The notes under the pieces: generated by a model
What the model saw: only the letters and a program-made list of their open reading frames with translations
Told to the model about the DNA's origin: nothing
The model's database searches: none
Origin: Rahnella sikkimica
Lineage (GTDB): Bacteria > Pseudomonadota > Gammaproteobacteria > Enterobacterales > Enterobacteriaceae
Length of the DNA stretch: 64,000 nucleotides
Reading direction: 5' to 3'
Assembly (NCBI RefSeq): GCF_002951615.1
Contig: NZ_CP019062.1
Span: forward strand, 434,001 to 498,000
Position numbers and translations under genes: made by a program
Shown here: one piece after another, positions 56,457 to 64,000 of the stretch
Position numbering within the stretch: position 1 is the stretch's first letter
How the letters are laid out: every line of letters begins with the position of its first letter

Positions 56457-57090
56457 CGGCGCTTTCCTCTTTATTCATTGCCTTGCCGCCGGTAATCATC
56501 GCCACAAATGTTTTCGGCACCAGCAACACCATCAGGACATGAATGACCACAAACAGCATCACGCCACTCATCGCAAAAAAGTGTACATAACGGGCAATAT
56601 CAAACCCGCCGAAAAGCCACACCAGCCCGCTGAACTGCACCGGTTTCCAGATGGATAAACCGGACAACACCAGCAGAAGGCCGAGCACCAGAACGCCGCT
56701 GTACATCAGTTTTTGCACGGCGTTGTACTGGCCCAGTTTATGCGGCAGATGAAAGGTCAGGGCGCGAACGGTATCGCGCCAGACCGTGCGGGGAGTAAAC
56801 GGGAAAAAGTCCCGTTTGAAGTGGCCGCTGAAAACGCCCCACAACAGATAAAATAGGGCGTTAGCCGCCAGCAACCACATCACAGCGAGATGCCAGGCGA
56901 TGTTGCCGCCCAGCCAGCCGCCGAGGGTGGTACTTTGCGGGAACGTAAAGGTGAACAGGGGATCCGCGTTATAAATCCCCCAGCCGCTCATCACCATGCC
57001 GATCATTGCCAGAAGATTAATCCAGTGGCTGATGCGCACCGGCCAGGAATGGATCCTGCGTTTTCGAACTGAAGAGGGCTGAGGTTTCAC
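56449..57090 (-). CDS. Cytochrome b561-domain membrane protein
   Basis: This 213-residue integral membrane protein has four main helices and His residues placed for b-type haem (RISHWINLLAMIGMVMSGWGIY; NIAWHLAVMWLLAAN; RYVHFFAMSGVMLFVVIHVLMVLL). It belongs to the Ni/Fe-hydrogenase cytochrome b / b561 type. It probably passes electrons from the quinone pool to the molybdopterin protein, whose gene overlaps its end. It lies 26 bases after the DUF5666 gene, in one operon. Confidence 0.88.
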   Translation of the reverse strand: MKPQPSSVRKRRIHSWPVRISHWINLLAMIGMVMSGWGIYNADPLFTFTFPQSTTLGGWLGGNIAWHLAVMWLLAANALFYLLWGVFSGHFKRDFFPFTPRTVWRDTVRALTFHLPHKLGQYNAVQKLMYSGVLVLGLLLVLSGLSIWKPVQFSGLVWLFGGFDIARYVHFFAMSGVMLFVVIHVLMVLLVPKTFVAMITGGKAMNKEESADE

Positions 57091-57116
57091 GATAAAATCC
57101 CTGTTGATTTGGCCGA

Positions 57117-57740
57117 TTACATCGGTGGCGCGATGCCGTCTTTACCGGCTGCGATGCCACGGGCAACCAGCGCACCTTTGTCATCTTTCATCGCGAACAG
57201 CACGATTTTAGTGCCCGGTTTCAGCAGGCTTCGGTCGCCGGGTGCCAGCAGAACAACAGGCACATCGTCAGGTACAACGACAGTTTTCTCAGCATCGTGA
57301 TATTTGACGGTCAGCGTGCGGCCATTGCTGTTCACCAGCTTGCCGACGGTGCCGTTGGTCATGGTGTTGATTTTGCCGTCAGCCGATTCAAACGGGTTAA
57401 AGCCTTCACCGCTGCCGCGCAGGCTTGGCGCGAAGACGTGCACTTCCAGCGCTTTCAGCGTGCCGTCAGCCTGCGGAACTGCGGCTGTACCGATGAAACT
57501 GTCGGGTTTGATATCACTGATCTGGCCTTTGGTGACGGCGTTGATCTTGGTCTGGTCTGTCAGCTTAACATCGAGCTTTTCACCCTGACGCGTGGTGATT
57601 TGCACAGATGAATCATTAACTGAATCAATGGTTCCGCGTGTAGGCTTGATCACGTTATCGGCTGCAAAAGCCGAGGACATTCCGCTGCACATCAGCAGGG
57701 AACCCAGTAATAAACCGGCAAGGCGTGTAGGTGTGTTCAT
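57117..57740 (-). CDS. Periplasmic DUF5666 domain protein
   Basis: This 207-residue precursor has a signal peptide (GLLLGSLLMCSGMSSAFA) and repeated small beta-domain units (GTIDSVNDSSVQITTRQGEKLDV; GTVGKLVNSNGRTLTVKYHDA), typical of DUF5666/OB-like domains. GGAGAG lies six bases before the chosen ATG. It is first in the operon with the cytochrome b561 and molybdopterin genes. Its promoter faces a CusR-type box. A metal- or stress-related periplasmic role is inferred from context only. Confidence 0.82.
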   Translation of the reverse strand: MNTPTRLAGLLLGSLLMCSGMSSAFAADNVIKPTRGTIDSVNDSSVQITTRQGEKLDVKLTDQTKINAVTKGQISDIKPDSFIGTAAVPQADGTLKALEVHVFAPSLRGSGEGFNPFESADGKINTMTNGTVGKLVNSNGRTLTVKYHDAEKTVVVPDDVPVVLLAPGDRSLLKPGTKIVLFAMKDDKGALVARGIAAGKDGIAPPM

Positions 57741-57855
57741 TATCAACTCTCCATTTTCTAGCGTGATTTCATTCTGTTAGATGAATCACTGAACCAGCCA
57801 GTGATGAATAACTCCATTAAGAGTGGACGATAAACCGGGATCGGTTGATGACAAA

Positions 57856-57877
57856 TTGATGACAAAATTGTCATCAA
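57856..57877. promoter_or_regulatory. CusR/HprR-type operator between divergent operons
   Basis: TTGATGACAA and TTGTCATCAA form a perfect inverted repeat with two bases between. The central ATGACAAAATTGTCAT matches the E. coli CusR box core exactly. An extra direct copy of TTGATGACAAA lies at 57845-57855. It sits between the DUF5666 operon and the response-regulator gene, so it can control both. Confidence 0.88.
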
Positions 57878-57953
57878 AGGTGTCTGCTGAAACTGTTAAA
57901 CTTTCCTCCGAATCATTCTTTGGGAGAATGGTCTTGCGGCGCTGAGGGCCTGA

Positions 57954-58628
57954 ATGCGGATACTGGTAATAGAAGATGATGTCAGCACAGGCGACTACCT
58001 GAAAAAAGGGCTGACGGAAGCGGGTTACAGCGTGGATCTGGCGCGTAACGGCGCAGATGGCTTGTTTCTGGCGCTGGAAGCAGGCTATGACACTGTGATC
58101 CTCGACGTCATGCTGCCCGGCCTTGATGGCTGGCAGGTGATGGAAGTGCTGCGTAAAAAGAGTGATGTGCCGGTGCTGTTTCTGACGGCGCGTGACGAAG
58201 TGCAGGATCGCATTCACGGGCTGGAACTTGGCGCTGATGATTATCTGATTAAACCGTTTTCATTCACCGAACTGGTGCTGCGCATCCGCACTTTACTGCG
58301 CCGCCCGACGGCGCGCGAGCCGGATACGTTTTCTGTCGCCGATCTGAATCTGGATGTGCTGCGCCGCCGCGTCAGCCGTCAGGATCAAACCATCGCGCTG
58401 ACCAATAAAGAGTTCATGTTGCTGGAGCTGCTGATGCGCCGCGAAGGCGAAGTGCTCTCGCGCACTATGATCGCCTCACAGGTCTGGGACATGAATTTTG
58501 ACAGTGATACCAACGTCGTGGATGTGGCGGTTAAACGCCTGCGCGCCAAGGTGGATCGCGCCTTTGACGTGAAACTGATCCATACCGTGCGTGGCATTGG
58601 CTACGTGTGTGAAGTGCGCAATGACTAA
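57954..58628 (+). CDS. OmpR-family response regulator, CusR/HprR-type
   Basis: This 224-residue regulator has a receiver domain with phosphoacceptor Asp51 (VILDVMLPG), acidic EDD near the start and Lys in LIKPF. A winged-helix DNA-binding domain ends [13 protein letters not shown]. It most resembles the heavy-metal/oxidant group (CusR, HprR). It overlaps the sensor kinase gene by eight bases. The perfect CusR-like palindrome about 77 bases upstream suggests autoregulation. Confidence 0.9.
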   Translation: MRILVIEDDVSTGDYLKKGLTEAGYSVDLARNGADGLFLALEAGYDTVILDVMLPGLDGWQVMEVLRKKSDVPVLFLTARDEVQDRIHGLELGADDYLIKPFSFTELVLRIRTLLRRPTAREPDTFSVADLNLDVLRRRVSRQDQTIALTNKEFMLLELLMRREGEVLSRTMIASQVWDMNFDSDTNVVDVAVKRLRAKVDRAFDVKLIHTVRGIGYVCEVRND

Positions 58629-60078
58629 CGTGATGAAAAAAACTGCCCGCCCGTCCGCCTCAAAAAGGGCGATGTCACTGACCTTACGGGCCACATTGCT
58701 GTTTGCACTGATTGCCTCGCTGGTGGTCAGCGCCGTCGGTTTTTATCTCTATTATTCGATAGATAAAGAACTGGTGCGCCGCGCGGATTATCAGGTCAGC
58801 GGGCGGGTGCAGTATTTCCGTCATCTGCTGGCGAATGAATTTCCGTTATCGCAACTGAGCCGCAATCCCGGTTTGTTTGAAAATATGCTTGGCAACGAAC
58901 GCGATATTCTGACTTTTCGTCTTGAAGGCCAGCCGCCGCTGATTAACGTCAATCCTTCGCAACTGAACTTACCGCCGGTTACGCCGGTGCCCGACGGCCA
59001 GCCGCTCACTTTGGAAACCGTGCATCACCTGATGGCACCGGACGGTACGCCGGTGCGCTTTGCCCGCGCAGATGTGCGGATCGAGGATGGCAGAACGGTC
59101 GAAATTACCGGTGCGCACTTCATGACGGAGGAGTCACGCCTGCTGGAAACCTTCCGCTGGGAAATCATGGGTGCCGTGCTGTTCGCCTATTTGCTGATTG
59201 CCGCACTGGGCTATGTCGTGATCCGAAGAGGGTTAAAGCCTTTACGCAACATGGCGCTGGAGGCCACGCAAATTCATCCGTCCAGCCTGTCTACCCGTCT
59301 GAGCACGGAAAACGCGCCCCAGGAATTGCAGCAACTTATCTATTCTTTCAACGACATGCTGGAAAGACTGGCGGAAGGGTATCAGCGCCTTACGCAGTTT
59401 TCAGCCGATCTGGCGCATGAAATCCGCACACCGGTGGGTGCGCTGATGGGGCACTGTCAGGTGGCGTTGTACCAGCCGCGCTCAGTCGAAGAGTACGAAA
59501 CGCTGCTGGCGAACAATATGGAAGAGCTGGAACGCATTTCCCGCATGGTGGAAAACATCCTGTTTCTTGCCCGCGCGACCAATGCGCGGTCTGTTTTAAC
59601 CATCACCGGTATTGATGTTTCCTCTGAAATTACCCGCATTCAGGAATATTTCGAAGGGCTGGCGGAAGAAAGGGAAATGGTACTGGTCGGTGAAGGGCAG
59701 GGGGTGTTGTACGCGGATGCCATTTTGTTTCAGCGCGCGATCAGCAATCTTGTCGCCAACGCCGTGCGTTACGGGCATGAAGGCAGCACCATCACAATCA
59801 GCGCCCAGCCGCAGGGGAAAGGCATGGAGATTCATGTGATCAGCCAGGGCAATCTTATCCCGCCGGAAAAACTGGGCAAACTGTTCGACCGTTTCTATCG
59901 TGCCGACGCATCGCGCAGCGAAGGCGGCAGTTCCAGCGGCCTCGGGTTATCTATCGTTCAGGCGATTATGGCGCTGCATCAGGGGAGTGTCCGGGTAACA
60001 AGTTCTGCGCAAGGCGAGACGATATTTACGCTGTCATTCCCGGAGCCAGTATCTGATCCGGATCACAGGCTTTCTTAA
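58621..60078 (+). CDS. Heavy-metal-type sensor histidine kinase (CusS/HprS-like)
   Basis: This 486-residue membrane kinase has a first helix (about 20-43), a periplasmic domain of about 130 residues and a second helix ([19 protein letters not shown]). HAMP, HisKA with His266 in [12 protein letters not shown], and HATPase with N box [10 protein letters not shown] and G boxes DRFYRAD and SSGLGLSIV follow. I chose the ATG inside the regulator stop region (ATGACTAA). The periplasmic part has few Met and His pairs visible, so copper sensing is uncertain; reactive chlorine or oxygen sensing as in HprS is an alternative. Confidence 0.9.
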   Translation: MTNVMKKTARPSASKRAMSLTLRATLLFALIASLVVSAVGFYLYYSIDKELVRRADYQVSGRVQYFRHLLANEFPLSQLSRNPGLFENMLGNERDILTFRLEGQPPLINVNPSQLNLPPVTPVPDGQPLTLETVHHLMAPDGTPVRFARADVRIEDGRTVEITGAHFMTEESRLLETFRWEIMGAVLFAYLLIAALGYVVIRRGLKPLRNMALEATQIHPSSLSTRLSTENAPQELQQLIYSFNDMLERLAEGYQRLTQFSADLAHEIRTPVGALMGHCQVALYQPRSVEEYETLLANNMEELERISRMVENILFLARATNARSVLTITGIDVSSEITRIQEYFEGLAEEREMVLVGEGQGVLYADAILFQRAISNLVANAVRYGHEGSTITISAQPQGKGMEIHVISQGNLIPPEKLGKLFDRFYRADASRSEGGSSSGLGLSIVQAIMALHQGSVRVTSSAQGETIFTLSFPEPVSDPDHRLS

Positions 60079-60313
60079 TATTTCTTCAACGTTCTTAAAA
60101 AAGTTCATAAAAGTTGAGCGAAATAACATTTTTTAGTTATTGAAAAATAAGGATTTCGTTAATTTAGTTACATTATCACATTAGCGAAAGGGACCGGAGT
60201 TGAACAAAAATGCCTGGTCCGGGGTCTGAATAGTCCTAAGGAGTGGGTTCCATCCTCCGGTTCGAACGGTCAGTACGACGTAAACAGACTCACAAAAGAG
60301 CCATTTATTACCA
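60079..60313 (+). other. Leader region of eptB with possible RNA structure
   Basis: This 235-base gap is AT-rich at first, then from about 60188 turns GC-rich and structured. GACCG (60193) can pair with CGGTC (60267), and TGG with CCA plus GGA with TCC can form a hairpin around GGAGTGGGTTCCATCCTCC. The GTTCGAAC stretch is reminiscent of a T-loop, but no tRNA fold results. It may be a long regulated eptB leader; no known riboswitch was recognised. Confidence 0.4.
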
Positions 60314-61990
60314 ATGCATAAAATACGTTCACTTTCGCTGCAAAGCATTTCTGTTTTCATTGCACTCTATCTTGGGATCTTGTTAAACCTTCCGATTTTC
60401 TTCCGCCGTTTTTACCAGTTGCATTACGACAATGTGTTGTCGATAACGGTCGAAATGGTGGCGTGTTTTGCCCTGGTTTACTTCCTTTGTATGCTGCTCT
60501 CCTATACCGGCAAAACGGTTTTCCGTGTGCTGATGACGGCTATTGTGATCTCCTCCGCGGCGGCCAGCTATTACATGATCCTGTTCAATGTCGATATCGG
60601 CTACGGGATTTTGGCGGCGGCGCTGGCTTCTGATTCTATTGATTTATCAAAAGAATCCATCGGCACGCATTTTGTGGCCTGGACCGTGCTGGTCAGCCTG
60701 ATCCCGGTTCTGTTGCTGTGGCTCAGCACGATGCCGGGCGCAGCGTTCAGGCAAACTACCTTCAAAAAAGTGGCGGTAAAAACCGGTCTGCTGGTGATTT
60801 CCGGCCTGCTTTGCTATATGCCGCTTCGCCTGATGGGGAAAGTGCAGGATCGCCATGACAAAGAGAACAACCGCATGATGGCGAGTTACGGCGGCGTGGT
60901 GGCGGGCACTTACTCTCCGTCCAACTGGCTGTCGGCGCTGGGGCTGTACTCTTACAGCAGCTACAGTCAGGCGGAAGACACCAAAAATCTTTATGACCCG
61001 TCGAAACATTTCACTTATACCGCGCCGGCAGATGCCAAAGATATGTACGTGGTATTCATCATCGGCGAGAGTGCGCGTCGCGATCACATGGGCGTTTACG
61101 GTTATGATCGCGACAACACACCAAACCTCGATAAAGAGAAAAATCTGGTCGCGCTTCAGGGCTATTCCTGTGATACCGCCACCAAGCTTTCCCTGCGTTG
61201 TATGTTTGTGCGTGAAGGTGGCGCTTCCGAAGCGCCGCAGCGCACATTAAAAGAGATGAATGTCTTCTCCGTGCTGAAAAGCAACGGCTGGAGTTCTGAG
61301 TTGTATTCCATGCAAAGTGAAGCCTGGTTCTACAACAAAACCCGCGCCGATGATTATTCCTTGCGTGAAAATATCGCCTCTGAAAAACGTAATGCAGGCA
61401 AGCCGGTGGATGACATGTTGCTGGTCGATGAAATGAAAGACTCGATGGCCAATCATCCGCAGGGCAAGCACCTGATTATTCTGCATACCAAGGGATCGCA
61501 TTACCTGTATTCAGACCGTTATCCGCGCTCATTTGCCAAATATCAGCCGGAATGTATGGGCATCGATGACTCCTGTTCAACGCAGGAGATGATCAACGCT
61601 TACGACAATACGCTGCTGTATACCGACTACTTCCTGTCGCAGGTGTTTGATCAGCTGCGCGATAAAAACGCCATTGTTTTCTACGCCTCCGATCACGGCG
61701 AGTCCATTTCCAAAAGCATGCATTTCCACGGTACACCGCGTGAGCATGCGCCAGCCGAGCAACGTACTGTGCCGATCATGGTCTGGGCATCAGACAAATT
61801 CCTGTCAAACGACCAGAACAAAGCAGGTTTCGAACAGCTGCAAAAAATGGCGGCTGAAAAGAAACCGGCATTCCATGAAAAACTGTACGACACCATTCTG
61901 GGCTGTATCGGCTACACCTCGCCAAACGGCGGGATCGTAGAGCAGCACAACTGGTGCCATACGCCTGAACCGTCATCACCGGCGAAGTAA
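60314..61990 (+). CDS. eptB: Kdo2-lipid A phosphoethanolamine 7''-transferase EptB
   Basis: EptB transfers phosphoethanolamine from phosphatidylethanolamine to the outer Kdo of lipopolysaccharide. It has 558 residues (E. coli EptB 563). Five N-terminal helices (to about 165) are followed by a periplasmic alkaline-phosphatase-like domain. Metal and catalytic features are IIGESARRDHMGVYGY, CDTATKLSLRCMFVR (nucleophile Thr) and YASDHGES. The C-terminal GCIGYTSPNGG and NWCH are EptB signatures and separate it from OpgE (YbiP), the E. coli neighbour of ompX. A perfect 11-bp hairpin follows the stop. Confidence 0.92.
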   Translation: MHKIRSLSLQSISVFIALYLGILLNLPIFFRRFYQLHYDNVLSITVEMVACFALVYFLCMLLSYTGKTVFRVLMTAIVISSAAASYYMILFNVDIGYGILAAALASDSIDLSKESIGTHFVAWTVLVSLIPVLLLWLSTMPGAAFRQTTFKKVAVKTGLLVISGLLCYMPLRLMGKVQDRHDKENNRMMASYGGVVAGTYSPSNWLSALGLYSYSSYSQAEDTKNLYDPSKHFTYTAPADAKDMYVVFIIGESARRDHMGVYGYDRDNTPNLDKEKNLVALQGYSCDTATKLSLRCMFVREGGASEAPQRTLKEMNVFSVLKSNGWSSELYSMQSEAWFYNKTRADDYSLRENIASEKRNAGKPVDDMLLVDEMKDSMANHPQGKHLIILHTKGSHYLYSDRYPRSFAKYQPECMGIDDSCSTQEMINAYDNTLLYTDYFLSQVFDQLRDKNAIVFYASDHGESISKSMHFHGTPREHAPAEQRTVPIMVWASDKFLSNDQNKAGFEQLQKMAAEKKPAFHEKLYDTILGCIGYTSPNGGIVEQHNWCHTPEPSSPAK

Positions 61991-62001
61991 CACCCTTAAA
62001 A

Positions 62002-62037
62002 TCGCCGCCTTTTTCTGATGAATAAGAAAGGCGGCGA
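62002..62037. terminator. Hairpin after eptB
   Basis: TCGCCGCCTTT pairs with AAAGGCGGCGA around a 14-base loop, 11 bases past the eptB stop. No T-run follows, so termination may be partial and the next gene may be co-transcribed. Confidence 0.6.
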
Positions 62038-62120
62038 CATCCTTCTGGTCGACACCCTGTTTTTAAGCCACAATCGGTGAGAAAATTTTAAATTTTGTTT
62101 TTTATCAGGGCTGATAACCG

Positions 62121-63221
62121 ATGCAAGCACTCCGAATTATCGTCTGCGTTCTGACGGTCATCATGACCTTCCTGACGCTGCTTCCTCTTTCTAAAAATCA
62201 GCGCTGGTGGGTGCGTGTTTGGGATTTCCCGCGCCTGCAAATGGTTTCCCTGTGTCTGCTTTTTCTGCTGACTGAACTGCTGATTTTGCCGTTTGACGGC
62301 GTGCTGACCGGCGTTGTGATTATCCTGACGGTCGCCTGCATGGCGTATCAGGGCTGGTGGATATTGCCTTACACCCGTTTGTACCGCGTGCAGGTGAAGA
62401 AGACGGTGCCCAACGGCCATTCGCGTATCAAAATCATGAACAGCAATGTGCTCACCACCAACCGTGAGACCGCGCAGCTGCTCAGCCAGATTCAGGAACA
62501 TAAACCGGATATTATCGTGCTGCTGGAAACCGACCAGTGGTGGGAAGACCAGATGGCGCCGCTGGAGGCCGATTACCCGTACAGCCTGCGCTGTCCGCTG
62601 GATAATTTGTACGGCATGCACGTCTATTCCCGTTTGCCGATGCACGGCGAGCAGATCCAGTTTCTGGTGGCGAAAGACATTCCTTCGATGCATTTCCGTG
62701 CCGAACTGCCGTCGGGGGAACACGTGGTGCTTCACTGTCTTCATCCGAGGCCGCCAAGCCCCACCGAAGCGGATGAATCGACCGCCCGTGATGGCGAGCT
62801 GATCGCCGTCGGGCATACCGCCGCGAAAGCGCATTTTCCGACCATTGTGACCGGTGATCTGAATGACGTGGCCTGGTCGCGAACCACCCGTTTATTCATG
62901 AAAATCAGCGGGCTGCTCGATCCGCGTCGTGGCCGCGGGATGTACAATACTTTCCACGCCAGCTATCCGTTTTTGCGCTGGCCGCTGGATCACGTTTTCC
63001 ACAGCAAAGATTTCACGCTGATTGACCTGAAAAGGCTGGATTTCATGGGCTCCGATCACTTCCCGATCCTGGTCGAACTGGCGCTGACGCCTTGTCTGGG
63101 TAAAGATCAGGAGCCGCTGGAAATCGAAAGCGATGATCTTGAAGAGGCGCGGGAAAAGCTGGAGCTGGCGGGTGTAAAACTCACGGATATCTATCCTGCT
63201 AATAAGAAAACAGGCCAATAA
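62121..63221 (+). CDS. Endonuclease/exonuclease/phosphatase family membrane protein (YafD-like)
   Basis: This 366-residue protein has three N-terminal helices (about 5-25, 38-58, 60-80) followed by an EEP catalytic fold. Visible motifs are KIMNSNVLTTN, DIIVLLETDQWWE, VVLHCLHPRPPSP, VTGDLNDVAWS and GSDHFPILVEL with the catalytic His. Substrates of such proteins include nucleic acids and phospholipids; the one here is unknown. The domain should face the side opposite to an even helix count, which topology prediction must settle. It follows eptB by 130 bases and may be linked to envelope modification. Confidence 0.87.
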   Translation: MQALRIIVCVLTVIMTFLTLLPLSKNQRWWVRVWDFPRLQMVSLCLLFLLTELLILPFDGVLTGVVIILTVACMAYQGWWILPYTRLYRVQVKKTVPNGHSRIKIMNSNVLTTNRETAQLLSQIQEHKPDIIVLLETDQWWEDQMAPLEADYPYSLRCPLDNLYGMHVYSRLPMHGEQIQFLVAKDIPSMHFRAELPSGEHVVLHCLHPRPPSPTEADESTARDGELIAVGHTAAKAHFPTIVTGDLNDVAWSRTTRLFMKISGLLDPRRGRGMYNTFHASYPFLRWPLDHVFHSKDFTLIDLKRLDFMGSDHFPILVELALTPCLGKDQEPLEIESDDLEEAREKLELAGVKLTDIYPANKKTGQ

Positions 63222-63267
63222 AAATCCGGCCAATAACAAATAATGTGAGGGCTTACGGGCGTTAACC

Positions 63268-64000
63268 ATGACCACTGAACGTGATCGTTTACCGCTGGCG
63301 GAAGACTTGCGGGTTTTTCTGGCGGTGGTGAACAAGCAAAGTTTTGCCGCTGCGGCGACCGAACTCGGGCAGTCTCCGGCCTATGTCAGTAAGCGTATTC
63401 AGATCCTCGAAGAGGCGCTGAACACCCGTTTGCTGCATCGTTCGACCCGTGGCGTGCGCCTTACCGAAGACGGTGAACGCGCACAGCGCTGGGCGCTTCA
63501 AATTCTCGACACGTTCGATCAGTTCATCGGTGATGTTTCAGATTCCCGCAGCGAGGTGCGCGGCAACGTGCATATTTGCAGTTCGTTTGGTTTCGGGCGC
63601 TGCCATGTCGCGCCCGCCGTTGCCGAACTGGCCGAACGTTATCCGCAACTCAATCTGCGCCTTGATCTGTTTGACCGGGTGGTCGATCTGGTCGCCGAAG
63701 GCATTGATCTCGAAATTCTGGTCGGCGACGACATTCCCGAACAACACATCGGTAAAAAACTGGCGCAGCATCAGCGCATTCTCTGCGCTTCACCGCAGTA
63801 TCTGGCGGCACACGGCGAACCCGATTCGCTGAACGCCCTGACGCAACACCAGTGTCTGGTGCTGAAAGAGCGCGATAATCCGTTTGGCATCTGGTCGCTG
63901 ACCGGCGAAGGGCAGGAACAGCGCATCCGGGTGAAAGGCGTGTTGTCCTCTAACAGCGGCGAAGTGGTATTGCAGTGGGCACTGAAACACCACGGCATTA
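63268..64000 (+). CDS. LysR-family regulator (3' end cut by window)
   Basis: About 244 residues are visible from an ATG with a GTGAGGG stretch upstream. The N-terminal winged HTH reads DLRVFLAVVNKQSFAAAATELGQSPAYVSKRIQILEEAL, followed by a LysR substrate domain (RGNVHICSSFGFGRCHVAPAVAELAERYPQ). It looks like the DmlR/TtdR-type branch, which controls organic acid pathways, but the ligand cannot be told. It lies 46 bases after the EEP gene on the same strand. Confidence 0.9.
   Translation, partial: MTTERDRLPLAEDLRVFLAVVNKQSFAAAATELGQSPAYVSKRIQILEEALNTRLLHRSTRGVRLTEDGERAQRWALQILDTFDQFIGDVSDSRSEVRGNVHICSSFGFGRCHVAPAVAELAERYPQLNLRLDLFDRVVDLVAEGIDLEILVGDDIPEQHIGKKLAQHQRILCASPQYLAAHGEPDSLNALTQHQCLVLKERDNPFGIWSLTGEGQEQRIRVKGVLSSNSGEVVLQWALKHHGI

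Noticed and set aside
60255..60290. tRNA-like T-arm (GTTCGAAC) before eptB
   Set aside because: No acceptor stem, anticodon arm or CCA end can be built around it.
60314..61990. Naming the phosphoethanolamine transferase opgE because of its position near ompX
   Set aside because: C-terminal and catalytic-region residues fit EptB better than OpgE; position alone is not sufficient.

Overview
The window is chromosomal DNA of a gammaproteobacterium of the order Enterobacterales. Most proteins read as close orthologues of E. coli K-12 proteins (YejABEF, MepS, LpxT, FruBKA, LysP, CirA, DinG, GlnHPQ, Dps, RhtA, OmpX), but accessory genes and gene order differ. This fits a Rahnella/Ewingella/Serratia-type member of Yersiniaceae best; the genus is an inference from gene content only. 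No rRNA, tRNA, CRISPR array, integrase or intact insertion sequence was recognised.

Positions 1-32 kb correspond to the E. coli yej-to-cir segment. They hold yejG, the YejABEF peptide importer, the c-di-GMP phosphodiesterase pdeN, the murein endopeptidase mepS, lpxT, yeiR, yeiQ, the EF-P-like yeiP, yeiW, setB, the fructose operon fruBKA with two Cra operators, nfo, yeiH/yeiE, lysP and cirA. Insertions relative to E. coli are an orphan pilin-like gene, a GntR regulator beside yeiQ, and a Fur-box-led siderophore ABC importer between lysP and cirA.

At 33-35 kb an e(P4)-type acid phosphatase and a general porin bridge to a second segment that in E. coli lies elsewhere on the chromosome: dinG, ybiB, rlmF, glnQPH with a sigma-54 promoter, ybiI, dps, rhtA and ompX. 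Within it are accessory genes: yjdM, an M3 oligopeptidase, a flavin reductase-like gene, a soluble PAS-PAS-MCP receptor (BdlA-like), and a fasciclin / ECF sigma / anti-sigma operon.

From 54 kb to the end there is an AT-rich orphan T6SS cluster (hcp, DUF1493, STM2901-family). It is followed by a molybdopterin oxidoreductase, cytochrome b561 and DUF5666 operon, divergent from a CusRS/HprRS-type two-component system with a near-perfect CusR box between them. Then come eptB, an endonuclease/exonuclease/phosphatase-family membrane protein and a LysR gene cut by the window edge.

The most unusual structure is a family of large non-coding palindromes, about 740-860 bp, filling the gaps between three convergent gene pairs (fruA/nfo, cirA/e(P4), BdlA-like/glnQ). 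Each has two roughly 300-350 bp inverted arms around a core. The arms carry hairpins whose paired bases change together between copies. The core is one GC-rich repeat in two copies and an unrelated palindrome in the third. The first core also stands almost alone, with an arm relic, between ybiB and yjdM.
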